From: Deltaproteobacteria bacterium
GTDB lineage: Bacteria; Myxococcota; B64-G9
Reading direction: 5' to 3'
DNA: 37,043 nucleotides
Assembly (NCBI GenBank): GCA_019314375.1
Contig: JAFCZJ010000032.1
Coordinates: 1-37,043, forward strand
Shown here: one piece after another, positions 14,518-27,317 of the stretch
How positions within the stretch are numbered: the first letter of the stretch is position 1
Layout: each line of letters begins with the position of its first letter
The notes under the pieces: model-generated
What the model saw: only the letters and a program-made list of their open reading frames with translations
Databases searched by the model: none
What the model was told of the DNA's origin: nothing
Translations under genes and position numbers: made by a program

Positions 14518-15942
14518 ATGAAAGCTTACGTACTTCCAAGCGGCAAGCGCATCGCGCCTTTCGGCGATCCCGTGTCTGAGTCCATGATCGGCAATGAGCG
14601 ACTGGTTGATATTCAGCGGCGGGTCATGGGTGCGGCTGGTTTGGATGTGGTCTTTGTCGAGTCGGTGGCCGAGATCATGGATCGTCGCTTTGTGTTGACC
14701 TATGACGATGTATTTTTCACCAAGCGGGTTTTTGATGATTTGATGCGTCAAGCCAAGGGTGGCGGTGGTTTGCGTTGTGGTTTGCCGGCCGAGAGCTTGT
14801 TGGTCAAGCGCACTCGTCCTTTGCAGGAACTCGATGAGGCGGAGGTGGATGGTGAGAAGTTGGCGCTGTATCGACTTTACGTCTTAGAGGGCGATTCGGT
14901 ACCGGGCTCCGAGGCCGAGCTGAAGCAGCTGATGGTCGCGGCCCGGCCGGTGCGGGCGCGGTTCAAGGAAAAAGTCATCGGCGTGCCCACGCCGCCCAAC
15001 ATCGTCGGTTACAGTCATTACGAACATCCGGTGACCTCCAGCGTGGTCATGGAGATCGGCCATTGGGTGCATCTGCTTTGGGCCAATCAGCTTTCCATTC
15101 AGATCCATTGGGTCGAGACCATTTTGGGGCGCAAGTTTTGGACCGCCGGCAAGCTATTGGCCACAGGCTTTGGGGGTCTTCTCTCGGGCGCCCGTGTGCC
15201 CGGCTTTAAGTGGTCGGCCGCCAAAAGATTCAATCGCATCGGGCGCAACTGCGACATCCACCCCACGGCCCGGCTCGAGTTTTGCCAACTGGGCGACAAC
15301 GTGCGGGTGGGGGCCTACGCCCTGGTGCGTGGCAGCCTGCTTGACGACAACGTGCAGATCGAAGATCGGGCCAACGTGATTTTTTCGGTCATCGGTCACG
15401 ATTGTTTCATCAGCAAGAACTCAACCCTGGTTTTTTGCGCCGGCTATCCGGAAGGCGATCTCTGTATCAACGGCATTCAATGTACACTCTTCGGTCGCAA
15501 GGTGGCCATGACCAGCCTCGTGCGCGTGGTGGACATCAAGGCCAAGGGCGAGATCCAGGTCCTGCACGAAGGCGAGCTTCAGTCGGTGGGTACCAATTTC
15601 CTGGGTGCCTGTTTCGGGCACGAGGTTTTCGCAGGCCTGGACGTGACCATTCAGTCCGGCCGGGCCGTGCCCAACGGCACGGTGCTGGTCAAGAACCCGG
15701 ACAGCATCCTGCGAAGCATCCCCGAGGACTCGCCCACCAATACTCCGGTGATGATCGAAGGAGGCACCACGGTGCCCGTGCCCACACGGTCCACACGGAC
15801 TGCGCCCGTGCCCACACGGTCCACACGGACTGCGCCCGTGCCCACACGGTCCACACGGACTGCGCCCGTGCCCAAACGGAGCACAAAGGCCGGTCGTACT
15901 CGAAAGGCCTCCCGTCAGCGAGAGAACAAGAGCAGTTCTTGA
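14518..15942 (+). CDS. Left-handed beta-helix protein with degenerate nucleotidyltransferase-like N-terminus
   Basis: A 474-residue protein. The last part of the folded region has hexapeptide repeats of a left-handed beta helix (IGRNCDIHPTARLEFCQLG, DNVRVGAYALVRGSLLDDN, IEDRANVIFSVIGHDCFI). The N-terminal 190 residues look like a sugar-nucleotidyltransferase relic (PFGDPVSESMIGNERLVD) but the GxGxR signature that binds the nucleotide is absent. Hydrophobic segments in the middle (VMEIGHWVHLLWANQL) are not clear membrane spans. The family is GlmU/DUF4954-like in layout, so a bound sugar or scaffold role is possible. The C-terminus holds three exact 10-residue repeats (PTRSTRTAPV) and a Lys/Arg/Ser tail. 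The start has no SD; a leaderless transcript is proposed. Confidence 0.78.
   Translation: MKAYVLPSGKRIAPFGDPVSESMIGNERLVDIQRRVMGAAGLDVVFVESVAEIMDRRFVLTYDDVFFTKRVFDDLMRQAKGGGGLRCGLPAESLLVKRTRPLQELDEAEVDGEKLALYRLYVLEGDSVPGSEAELKQLMVAARPVRARFKEKVIGVPTPPNIVGYSHYEHPVTSSVVMEIGHWVHLLWANQLSIQIHWVETILGRKFWTAGKLLATGFGGLLSGARVPGFKWSAAKRFNRIGRNCDIHPTARLEFCQLGDNVRVGAYALVRGSLLDDNVQIEDRANVIFSVIGHDCFISKNSTLVFCAGYPEGDLCINGIQCTLFGRKVAMTSLVRVVDIKAKGEIQVLHEGELQSVGTNFLGACFGHEVFAGLDVTIQSGRAVPNGTVLVKNPDSILRSIPEDSPTNTPVMIEGGTTVPVPTRSTRTAPVPTRSTRTAPVPTRSTRTAPVPKRSTKAGRTRKASRQRENKSSS
15781..15870 (+). repeat. Three exact 30-bp tandem repeats
   Basis: Unit of 30 bp (begins CCCACACGGTCC, ends GCGCCCGTG) repeated three times without a mismatch, plus a partial diverged fourth copy. 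It keeps the frame and encodes PTRSTRTAPV x3 in the tail of the beta-helix protein. Perfect identity suggests recent slippage expansion, so copy number may vary between strains. Confidence 0.92.
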
Positions 15943-16049
15943 GTCCGGAAGGGCACCTGGCGAACGAGTGTTAGGCGATCGCCAGCTTGTTCGAAGCGTA
16001 GATAGGAAAAAGCACGTTTGTCCCAGTAACTTTTGGGGTCGTAGGTCAT
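15915..16049 (-). pseudogene. Orphan C-terminal coding fragment or tiny gene
   Basis: On the minus strand, MTYDPKSYWDKRAFSYLRFE and on to a TGA at 15917-15915 reads as 44 residues of ordinary protein (VRQVPFRTQELLLFSR at the end). The same frame is protein-like for a few residues upstream (DRNAIWAPPGNAETI), but there is no SD before ATG 16049. It lies just after the stop of the Cys-rich giant in another frame, and overlaps the 3' end of the beta-helix gene by 28 bp. It could be the remnant of a lost gene, joined to the giant by deletion. No family recognised. Confidence 0.3.
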
Positions 16050-16092
16050 GATGGTCTCGGCGTTTCCAGGGGGAGCCCAGATCGCGTTTCGA

Positions 16093-20928
<4,836 letters not shown>

Positions 20929-20986
20929 GGTCCATCTCCTGATGGTCACGTCAAAAGACCCGGAAAATGCAGCATTTTTCACATAA

Positions 20987-21016
20987 AAACTATCATGCCC
21001 ACAATGGATTCGTCAA
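20987..21016 (-). promoter_or_regulatory. Possible promoter of the Cys-rich giant
   Basis: Minus strand TTGACG (21016-21011), 18-bp spacer, TAGTTT (20992-20987). The -10 is a weak match, but spacing and -35 equal those at 9137-9166. The predicted start is near 20980, a leader of about 50 bases. Confidence 0.35.
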
Positions 21017-21027
21017 GGCAGGCTAGC

Positions 21028-21057
21028 TTGACACCTCCAGAAAGCCTGTGGTAGAAG
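21028..21057 (+). promoter_or_regulatory. Predicted promoter of the OMP-lptM-dap-folK operon
   Basis: TTGACA (21028-21033), 18-bp spacer, TAGAAG (21052-21057). The predicted start near 21064 leaves a leader of about 50 bases before ATG 21114. It lies back-to-back with the candidate promoter for the Cys-rich giant, in a 185-bp divergent region. Confidence 0.5.
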
Positions 21058-21113
21058 GCACCTTCATTCAATTCAATGGGTTACGACCCGTTGAAAGCCG
21101 CCAAGGAGGCGTC

Positions 21114-23147
21114 ATGCATTTGCGATTGTTGGTCGTCGCATTCGCCCTCTCGTTCTGTTTTTCCAGCGCTTACGCGCAGACAGAATCCGAGGAGGCCACC
21201 ACATCCAAGGACAAAGCCTCCGAATCCGGAAGCAAGACAGACGGCGACGGGGAAAAAAAGCAGCCTGAGCAGCCCACCGAGAAAGCCAAGAGCGATCCGG
21301 CCGAGAAAGCCAAGAGCGATCCAGCTGAGAAAGCCAAGAGCGATCCAGCGGAAGCCCCGCCCGAAGCGCCGGCTTTGCCGCCCGTGGGTCAGCCCAAGGC
21401 ACCCGTCGAGTCGACCGGCTTGATGCCGCCGACCGCCACGCCGGATGCTCCGCCCGCTGCCGGTCTACAACCGCCGCCTCCTGGTTTTTCCGAGGTCTCC
21501 ATGGAGGACGCCAGCCCGATCATGCCGCCTTTGAATTTGCTGGACCTGCATGGGTATATGCGCCTGCGCGGCGATTTGATGGACAACTTGACCCTGGGTC
21601 TCCAGCCGCGTACCGACTCGACCCGCGGTGCCGCTTATCCCCAGTTTCCGGGCTCGGCCACGGGCCGCAAGGAGACGGTGGCGGGTGCGAACATGCGATT
21701 CCGGCTTGAGCCCACCATCAACATTTCTGAAGACCTGCGCATCATGACGCAGATCGATATGTTGGATAATCTGGTGCTGGGCTCCACGCCGGACGGTTAT
21801 CCCAAAAGCATGTACTATCCCCTCGTGGCTTTCAGCCAGGGCCAGAATCCCCCCATCAGTGGTTTCAATTCTGTTAAGGACTCCATCCTGGTCAAGCGGG
21901 TTTGGGGTGAGGTCATGACGCCCGTGGGTCTGCTTCGCTTCGGTCGCATGGGCTCTGAATGGGGTCTGGGCTTGCTGGCCAACGACGGCGGTTCGGCCCA
22001 TGTAGACAGAGGTCCCCTGGTGACGCAGAAAGATCCATTTTCGCCCACCGGGCATTGCTTTGACTGCGACTATGGCTCCACGGCCGACCGCATCATGTTC
22101 ATCACCAAGGTTTTCGGCCATTACATCGTGCCCATGGTGGACTTCACCTCGGAAGGCCCCACCTACTCCCCGATCAATGAACTCAATGGTCAGCCTTATG
22201 ACTTCGAGCAACTCGACGACGTGACCTCGTGGATTCTGGCCGTGGCCAAGCGAGACAAGCCGGAGGACATCAAGGCCGCCCTGGCCCAGGATGACTACAT
22301 CCTGAACTATGGATTGTACTTCGTGTTCCGCAACCAGGCCTGGGACGCCATTGATTTCAACAACGGTCAAGATCCGGCCGACGGTGCCCGGCAGAGCATT
22401 GATGACTTCGCCGTGCGCAACATGCAAGCTTACATCCCCGACATGTGGGTGCGCTTCATGATGGGCAAATTGCGCATCGAGGCCGAGCTGATCATGATCA
22501 TCGGCAAGGTGGGTTACGACGCCCAGGGTAGTTCCATCAATGCCGACGGCGAATTGGTCAGCCAGCTGGCCGGTGAGTCAATTGACCTGCTCCAGTGGGG
22601 CGGTGTTGTCCAGGCGGATTACAAGATGCTCAACGACCAGCTGACCCTGGGTGCCGAATTTGGTATCGCGAGCGGCGACGACTCACCCGGCTTCGGCGTG
22701 AGGCCTTTTGAAGAGAAGCAGTTTGAGCACAGCCTGGGCGATCACAGCATTAATAACTTCCGTTTCCATCCGGATTACCACGTGGACATGATCCTGTGGC
22801 GTCAGATCATCGGCACGGTCACCGATGCTTTCTACTTGAAGCCCTCGGTGCGTTACGACATCGCCGAAGGTTTCGGTGCCAAGCTGTCGGCCATTTACTC
22901 CCAGTCTCTGAATGCGAGTTCTACTCGTGGCAAGTCCACGCCCTTGGGTCTGGAATTCAACGCCGACTTCTTCTACTTTTCTGATGACAATTTCCACGCC
23001 GGCCTGTCCTACGGCATCCTGATTCCCTTTGACGGCATGATGGACTTAGGCGACGACGAACTGCCAGGTGGCATCCCCGACAACGATCAGGACAGGGACG
23101 CTGAAATCGCTCACCGCTTCCTGGGTCGATTGGTTCTGTATTTCTAG
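21114..23147 (+). CDS. Outer-membrane beta-barrel protein, TIGR04551-like
   Basis: A 677-residue exported protein. Start ATG 21114-21116 (MHLRLLVV) has AAGGAGG five bases upstream. A signal peptide (FALSFCFSSAYAQ) is cut near residue 22. Residues about 25-125 are a low-complexity Lys/Glu/Pro/Ala linker including EKAKSDPA x3. The barrel starts at LDLHGYMRLRGDLMDNLTLG and shows alternating amphipathic strands with aromatic ends (FNADFFYFSDDNFHAGLSYG), ending in Phe (RLVLYF), the usual C-terminal signature for BAM insertion. The motifs (HGYMRLRGD, GRMGSEWGLGLLANDGG, CFDCDYGSTADRI) match my memory of TIGR04551 proteins of myxobacteria and relatives. Function unknown. It leads an operon with lptM and lysine genes. 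Confidence 0.88.
   Translation: MHLRLLVVAFALSFCFSSAYAQTESEEATTSKDKASESGSKTDGDGEKKQPEQPTEKAKSDPAEKAKSDPAEKAKSDPAEAPPEAPALPPVGQPKAPVESTGLMPPTATPDAPPAAGLQPPPPGFSEVSMEDASPIMPPLNLLDLHGYMRLRGDLMDNLTLGLQPRTDSTRGAAYPQFPGSATGRKETVAGANMRFRLEPTINISEDLRIMTQIDMLDNLVLGSTPDGYPKSMYYPLVAFSQGQNPPISGFNSVKDSILVKRVWGEVMTPVGLLRFGRMGSEWGLGLLANDGGSAHVDRGPLVTQKDPFSPTGHCFDCDYGSTADRIMFITKVFGHYIVPMVDFTSEGPTYSPINELNGQPYDFEQLDDVTSWILAVAKRDKPEDIKAALAQDDYILNYGLYFVFRNQAWDAIDFNNGQDPADGARQSIDDFAVRNMQAYIPDMWVRFMMGKLRIEAELIMIIGKVGYDAQGSSINADGELVSQLAGESIDLLQWGGVVQADYKMLNDQLTLGAEFGIASGDDSPGFGVRPFEEKQFEHSLGDHSINNFRFHPDYHVDMILWRQIIGTVTDAFYLKPSVRYDIAEGFGAKLSAIYSQSLNASSTRGKSTPLGLEFNADFFYFSDDNFHAGLSYGILIPFDGMMDLGDDELPGGIPDNDQDRDAEIAHRFLGRLVLYF
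21279..21350 (+). repeat. Three 24-bp tandem repeats in the OMP linker
   Basis: Three nearly identical 24-bp units coding EKAKSDPA (units at 21279, 21303, 21327), with changes only at third positions (gatccggcc, gatccagct, gatccagcg). They lie in the disordered linker between signal and barrel. Confidence 0.8.
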
Positions 23148-23162
23148 TCTATCGAGACGCGT

Positions 23163-23342
23163 ATGAACCCTCCCATCCGCAGACCTGCCTGGCGCTGGTG
23201 GTTTGTGTTGTTGGGCCTTCTGGCTCTGGGGATGGCTTGCGGCGTCAAGGCGCCGCCGCGCCCACCGCTCTCACAAATTGAAAACCAGGCAGAGACCGCG
23301 GACGGGGGTCTTGACGCGGGTCTATTGTCCGACGAGAGGTAG
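23163..23342 (+). CDS. lptM: LptM-like small lipoprotein (YifL family)
   Basis: A 59-residue protein, short enough to be missed by length-filtered gene finding. ATG 23163 follows the OMP stop by 15 bp. After a basic, Trp-rich start (RRPAWRWW) is a hydrophobic signal ending in the lipobox GMAC, giving Cys-Gly-Val-Lys-Ala-Pro-Pro. This is the C-G-x-K-x-P layout of YifL/LptM, the lipoprotein that helps LptD fold with LptE and form its disulfides. In E. coli relatives yifL lies near lysA-dapF; here it precedes dapA, a comparable link to lysine genes. Its last codons hold the AGAGG used by dapA. The tail is Asp/Glu rich and not conserved. The SD is weak; translational coupling to the OMP is likely. 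Confidence 0.72.
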   Translation: MNPPIRRPAWRWWFVLLGLLALGMACGVKAPPRPPLSQIENQAETADGGLDAGLLSDER

Positions 23343-23347
23343 TTTTC

Positions 23348-24235
23348 ATGAATGGATGGCATGGCGTTATCACGGCCTTGGTGACCCCCTTTGACGAGCA
23401 GGGCGTGGACGAGGCTGCATTGGGGGATTTGGTCGAGTCCCAAATCGCCGCCGGCTTGCATGGTCTCTTGGTTTGCGGCACCACCGGCGAATCGGCGGCC
23501 ATGACGGCAGCCGAGCGGGAACGTGCCGTGCGCTGCGTGGTTGAGCGAGTCGCGGGGCGGGTGCCGGTGCTGGCCGGCGCGGGTGGCAACAACACCGAGG
23601 CGACCGTCGAGGCGGTTCTGGCGGTCCAGGGCTGGGGCGCCGATGCGGCCTTGGTGGTTACGCCCTACTACGTCAAGCCCAGCCAGGCCGGCATGCTCGA
23701 GCATTACCGAGCGGCGTCTGAGGTGGGATTGCCCATCGTGGCATACAACGTACCGGGCCGAACGGGCGTGAGTTTGCAGCCCGAAACAACCCGGGTGCTC
23801 GCGGAGATGCCGTCGGTGGTGGCCTTGAAGGAGGCCTCCGGGGATTTGAACCTTGGCGCCTTCATGATGCGGGCGGTGGGCGATGGATTGAGCATGTTGT
23901 CGGGCGACGATTTTACCTTCCTGCCTTTCTTGTCCATCGGCGGGAAAGGGGCCATCAGCGTGGTCTCCAACGTGGCGCCGAAGGAAATGGTGGCCTTGTT
24001 CGAAGCTTTCGAAGCCGGTCGCCTGGATGAAGCCCGGCGTTTGCAATTGAGCTTGCTTCCCCTGGCTGCTGTTTTGTTTTGCGAGTCCAACCCCATTCCG
24101 GTCAAGGCGGCCATGGCCATGTTGGGCCATTGTGGGCCGATGGTTCGCACACCGCTGACTCGCATGGGTGATGCCAAGGCTGAGCGCTTGCGGGCTGTTT
24201 TGGTCGAGGGCGGTTGGCTGGGGGGACGAGCGTGA
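23348..24235 (+). CDS. dapA: 4-hydroxy-tetrahydrodipicolinate synthase DapA
   Basis: A 295-residue TIM-barrel aldolase of the DapA/NAL family, condensing pyruvate with aspartate semialdehyde. Seen: GVITALVTPF at the start, the pyruvate and catalytic-triad loop CGTTGES (Thr pair), the Tyr in YNVPGRTG, the Schiff-base Lys in ALKEASGD, and GGKGAISVVSN near the substrate. Length is standard. The start is ATG 23348 with AGAGG nine bases upstream. It is followed by dapB with a 4-bp overlap (GTGA). First committed enzyme of lysine and meso-diaminopimelate synthesis, acting in the cytoplasm. Confidence 0.97.
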   Translation: MNGWHGVITALVTPFDEQGVDEAALGDLVESQIAAGLHGLLVCGTTGESAAMTAAERERAVRCVVERVAGRVPVLAGAGGNNTEATVEAVLAVQGWGADAALVVTPYYVKPSQAGMLEHYRAASEVGLPIVAYNVPGRTGVSLQPETTRVLAEMPSVVALKEASGDLNLGAFMMRAVGDGLSMLSGDDFTFLPFLSIGGKGAISVVSNVAPKEMVALFEAFEAGRLDEARRLQLSLLPLAAVLFCESNPIPVKAAMAMLGHCGPMVRTPLTRMGDAKAERLRAVLVEGGWLGGRA

Positions 24236-25014
24236 ACCGCATTGGCCTGGCCGGTGCCCGGGGACGCATGGGGCGCATGCTCGTCGACTTGATAGTCTCC
24301 GACGTCGATCTGGAGTTGGCCTCGGGGCTGGAGCATCCGGAACATCCGGAACTGGGCCTGGAGCTGGCACCGGGTGTTGAGCTCACGGCGGATGCCCGGG
24401 TGGCCATCGAGGCCTGCGATGTTTGGCTGGACTTCAGCCTGCCGGAAGCGGCCACGAAACACGCGGCCCTGGCCGCCGACTGTGGACGGCCTTTGGTATG
24501 CGGAACCACCGGCTTCACCGATGCACAAAAGGCGGTTTTTGCTGATGCGGCCGAAAAGGTGGCGGTGGTGCTGGGCTCCAACATGAGCCACGGTGTTTAC
24601 TTGTTGACCGAGCTGGTGCGCAAAGCGGCGGCGGCATTGCCGGATTTGGGCGTGGACGTGGAGATCGTTGAGGCCCATCACAAGCATAAGCAGGACGCGC
24701 CCTCGGGCACGGCTTTGCAGTTGGCCCAAGCCGTGGTGGAAACGCGGGGCGGCCAAGTGATGAGCCATCGCCAGGGTGCCAGAAAGCCTGGCGAGGTAGG
24801 CATTGCGGCCATTCGCGGTGGTGACGTGTGCGGCGCTCATGAGGTCATGTTTCTTGGCCCGGGAGAGCAGTTGTTGTTGACCCACCGGGCCACCACCCGT
24901 GAGCATTTTGCCAGCGGTGCTTTGCAGGCGGTTCGTTTCGTTCAACAAAAACCCGCGGGTCTTTACACCATGGCCCAGGTTTTTTCCGCCGGGGCAACTG
25001 GAGGACGGACATGA
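24232..25014 (+). CDS. dapB: 4-hydroxy-tetrahydrodipicolinate reductase DapB
   Basis: A 260-residue NAD(P)H-dependent reductase. The N-terminal Rossmann motif is GARGRMG, the cofactor loop CGTTGF is at about residues 86-91, and the catalytic pair lies in EIVEAHHKHKQDAPSGTA (His and Lys). The start is GTG 24232-24234 overlapping the dapA stop TGA, preferred to an upstream ATG that would overlap dapA by more and lacks an SD. It ends with ATGA shared with the aminotransferase start. Second dedicated step of the lysine route. Confidence 0.96.
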   Translation: MNRIGLAGARGRMGRMLVDLIVSDVDLELASGLEHPEHPELGLELAPGVELTADARVAIEACDVWLDFSLPEAATKHAALAADCGRPLVCGTTGFTDAQKAVFADAAEKVAVVLGSNMSHGVYLLTELVRKAAAALPDLGVDVEIVEAHHKHKQDAPSGTALQLAQAVVETRGGQVMSHRQGARKPGEVGIAAIRGGDVCGAHEVMFLGPGEQLLLTHRATTREHFASGALQAVRFVQQKPAGLYTMAQVFSAGATGGRT

Positions 25015-26168
25015 AATTAGCAAAACGCATAGCGCAATTACCGGCGTATCTTTTTGCCGATTTGGACAAGAAGAAACAAGCGGCCATCGCTCGGGGCATG
25101 GACGTGATTTCTTTGAGCATCGGGGATCCGGATCTGCCCACGCCTGAGCTAATTGTGCGGGCCGCGGAAAAAGCCGTGGCCGATCCGGCCAACCACAGCT
25201 ATCCCGCCTACGCGGGCAGCAAGGCCTTTCGAGAGGCCTGCGCCAAGTGGATGGAGCGTCGCTTCGGTCATCGCTTTGATGCCGACAAGGAAGTCTTAGG
25301 GCTCATCGGCTCCAAGGAGGGCATCGCCCATTTGCCCTTGGCTCTGGTGGACCCGGGGGATGTGGTGCTTTGCCCACAGCCCGGTTATCCGGTTTACGCC
25401 ATCGCCACCCGCCTGGTGGGCGGTGAGGTTTTCGAGATGCCTCTTTTGGCGAAGAATGGTTTCTTGCCGGACTTGGACGCCATCCCGACCGAAGTGGCCG
25501 ACAAGGCCAAGCTTCTGTGGATCAACTACCCGAATAACCCCACCGGGGCGGTGGCGGGTCTGGACTTTTTCGAGCGCGTTGTGGATTTTTGTCGCGCGCA
25601 TGACATCGTGCTCTGTTCGGACAACGCCTATTCGGAGATGTGCTTCGACGACTACCGGGCACCCTCGGTTTTCGACGTACCGGGTGCGCGGGAGGTGGCC
25701 ATCGAGTTCCACTCCATGTCCAAGACCTACAACATGACCGGTTGGCGAGTCGGTTTCCTGGCGGGCCGGGCCGATGTGGTCGAGCCTTTTCGGGATCTCA
25801 AGAGCAACTTGGACTCAGGGCCTTTTTCGGCGGTGCAGGTCGCGGCCATGGAGGCCATGGCGCGCGGAGAGGCGTTGGTGCCCGATTTGTGCGAGATTTA
25901 CAAAGGACGCAGAGATGTCCTGGTGGCCGGCTTGCGCCGGGCCGGCTTCGAGCCCTTTGTACCCCAGGCCACCTTCTACGTCTGGATGCCGGTGCCGGGC
26001 GGAGACGACCAGGCCTTCGCCGGTCGCCTCGTCGACGAGTTGGGGGTCATCGTCACCCCCGGTTCGGGATTCGGCTCGGCGGGTGCCGGCTACGTGCGTT
26101 TCAGTTTGACTGTGGATGAAGCGCGCCTCGAAGAAGCAGTCAAGCGCATCGAGAGCTTGAGCGCATAA
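25011..26168 (+). CDS. dapL: PLP aminotransferase, DapL-type (LL-diaminopimelate aminotransferase)
   Basis: A 385-residue class I/II aminotransferase. Seen: LSIGDPDLPTPELI near the N-terminus, YPAYAGSKAFREA, NYPNNPTGA, SDNAYSEMCFDD, and the PLP Schiff-base Lys in HSMSKTYNMTGWR, then the C-terminal arginine region (YVRFSLTVDE). Its place immediately after dapA-dapB points to DapL, which turns tetrahydrodipicolinate into LL-diaminopimelate in one step, bypassing the succinylase and acetylase branches. No dapD, dapC or dapE is present here. GGAGG sits seven bases before ATG 25011, which overlaps the dapB stop (ATGA). Without a context the sequence could be read as an aspartate-type enzyme. Confidence 0.87.
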   Translation: MKLAKRIAQLPAYLFADLDKKKQAAIARGMDVISLSIGDPDLPTPELIVRAAEKAVADPANHSYPAYAGSKAFREACAKWMERRFGHRFDADKEVLGLIGSKEGIAHLPLALVDPGDVVLCPQPGYPVYAIATRLVGGEVFEMPLLAKNGFLPDLDAIPTEVADKAKLLWINYPNNPTGAVAGLDFFERVVDFCRAHDIVLCSDNAYSEMCFDDYRAPSVFDVPGAREVAIEFHSMSKTYNMTGWRVGFLAGRADVVEPFRDLKSNLDSGPFSAVQVAAMEAMARGEALVPDLCEIYKGRRDVLVAGLRRAGFEPFVPQATFYVWMPVPGGDDQAFAGRLVDELGVIVTPGSGFGSAGAGYVRFSLTVDEARLEEAVKRIESLSA

Positions 26169-26177
26169 GGCCTGAAC

Positions 26178-26690
26178 GTGTCACGAGCCCATCTGTCCAT
26201 CGGCGCCAACCTGGGTGCCGCTATCGAGAATTGCCTGCGGGCCACGGATGTGCTCGACCGGCACGTGGCTTGCCGGGTTCTCAAGCGTTCCCGACTGTAT
26301 CGGACAGAACCCCTGGGTAAGGTGGATCAACCGGACTTCATCAATTTGGCGGTGGAATTGGAATGCGCCATGGAGCCGATTGAGCTTCTGGCTTTGTGTC
26401 AGGCCATCGAACTCGAGCTGGGGCGAAAAGACGGGTCTCGTTGGGGCCCGAGGGTCATCGATTTGGATCTTTTGCTGGTGGATGATTGGGTGATGGACGA
26501 GCCCGAGTTGACCTTGCCCCACGCGCGCATGTGCGAACGACGTTTTGTGCTGGCCCCTCTGGCCGAGATTGCCCCGGACTTGCGACATCCTCTTGCCGAC
26601 AAAACCATCTCCGAACTCCTGCACGGCCTGGGGGTCGGTGGGGGTCGGGTCGAAGTCCTAAACGATCTGGAAAGCGGAGGGGTAAGGTGA
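26178..26690 (+). CDS. folK: 6-hydroxymethyl-7,8-dihydropterin pyrophosphokinase
   Basis: A 170-residue HPPK of folate synthesis. Seen: SIGANLG at the N-terminus, SRLYRTEPLG with the loop, PDFINLAVELE, and the diagnostic RWGPRVIDLDLLL with the Mg-binding Asp pair, followed by LPHARMCERRFVLAPLAEI. The family length is about 160-170. The start is GTG 26178, ten bases after the aminotransferase stop. It ends with a GTGA overlap with the following lipoprotein gene. folP is absent from the window. Confidence 0.95.
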   Translation: MSRAHLSIGANLGAAIENCLRATDVLDRHVACRVLKRSRLYRTEPLGKVDQPDFINLAVELECAMEPIELLALCQAIELELGRKDGSRWGPRVIDLDLLLVDDWVMDEPELTLPHARMCERRFVLAPLAEIAPDLRHPLADKTISELLHGLGVGGGRVEVLNDLESGGVR

Positions 26691-27265
26691 AGAGCCGCAT
26701 TTCGATCTTTTTCCGCTGTTTGTTTTTTTTCTGTCTTTTTTCTGCTTGGGCTTGTGATCCGAAGGCCCCTGAGCCTTTGCTGATCGGCCAGGACGACGGC
26801 ATGATGGCGGGCAGGCTGGCTGAGCGTGTCGACGAGCTGCCCGCGGATCCCAAGTTGCAGATGGCGGCTTTGCGTTTGCTTTTGTCCGAGGAACGGGCCC
26901 CTGAAGCCCTGGCGGTCAGTCTCAAGTTGGTGCAGGCCAGACCCAAGGACTGCGCGGCCTGGCGACTTCGGGCCCAGGCTTTTTTGAGCCTGGAGGACGA
27001 AGGCGCTGCTTTTGACGCCCTGCGTCGTTGTCTCGAGGTCCAGCCCAATGATGCCGAGACCCTCTTTTCCCTGGGGGGCATGCTGGCAGCTCGACATGGC
27101 GATGAGCCGGCATCCCTTAATGAGGCGGAACAGCTTTGGACAAGACTGCTCAAGCAGTACCCGGATTTTCCTCAGGCAGCCATGGTTCATGGGGCATTGG
27201 AGAAAATTCGCCTGAAAAATCAAATGACTAAGTCGAAAACTGACGACGGAGTCAATTCTCCTTGA
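26687..27265 (+). CDS. TPR lipoprotein
   Basis: A 192-residue lipoprotein. The start GTG 26687-26689 overlaps the folK stop and has GGAGG six bases upstream; a longer frame runs through folK and has no signal. The signal is very Phe-rich ([17 protein letters not shown]) and ends at a Cys followed by Asp, a residue pair that in E. coli favours inner-membrane retention. Two to three TPR units are seen ([40 protein letters not shown]), with [16 protein letters not shown] ahead. Last gene of the operon; the promoter of the next gene begins at its stop codon. Confidence 0.75.
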   Translation: MKSRISIFFRCLFFFCLFSAWACDPKAPEPLLIGQDDGMMAGRLAERVDELPADPKLQMAALRLLLSEERAPEALAVSLKLVQARPKDCAAWRLRAQAFLSLEDEGAAFDALRRCLEVQPNDAETLFSLGGMLAARHGDEPASLNEAEQLWTRLLKQYPDFPQAAMVHGALEKIRLKNQMTKSKTDDGVNSP

Positions 27266-27289
27266 CAGCCCAATTCGAGGCCATAGAAT
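27262..27289 (+). promoter_or_regulatory. Predicted promoter of transaldolase
   Basis: TTGACA (27262-27267), 16-bp spacer, TAGAAT (27284-27289). The -35 overlaps the stop codon of the TPR lipoprotein. Predicted start near 27296, giving about 22 bases before ATG 27318. Confidence 0.6.
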
Positions 27290-27317
27290 GGGCCGCAGTC
27301 AAGCGGAGGTTTTAACG

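Noticed and set aside
23704-25023. Minus-strand frame antisense to dapA and dapB
   Set aside because: Overlaps two catalytic enzymes entirely; composition is a shadow.
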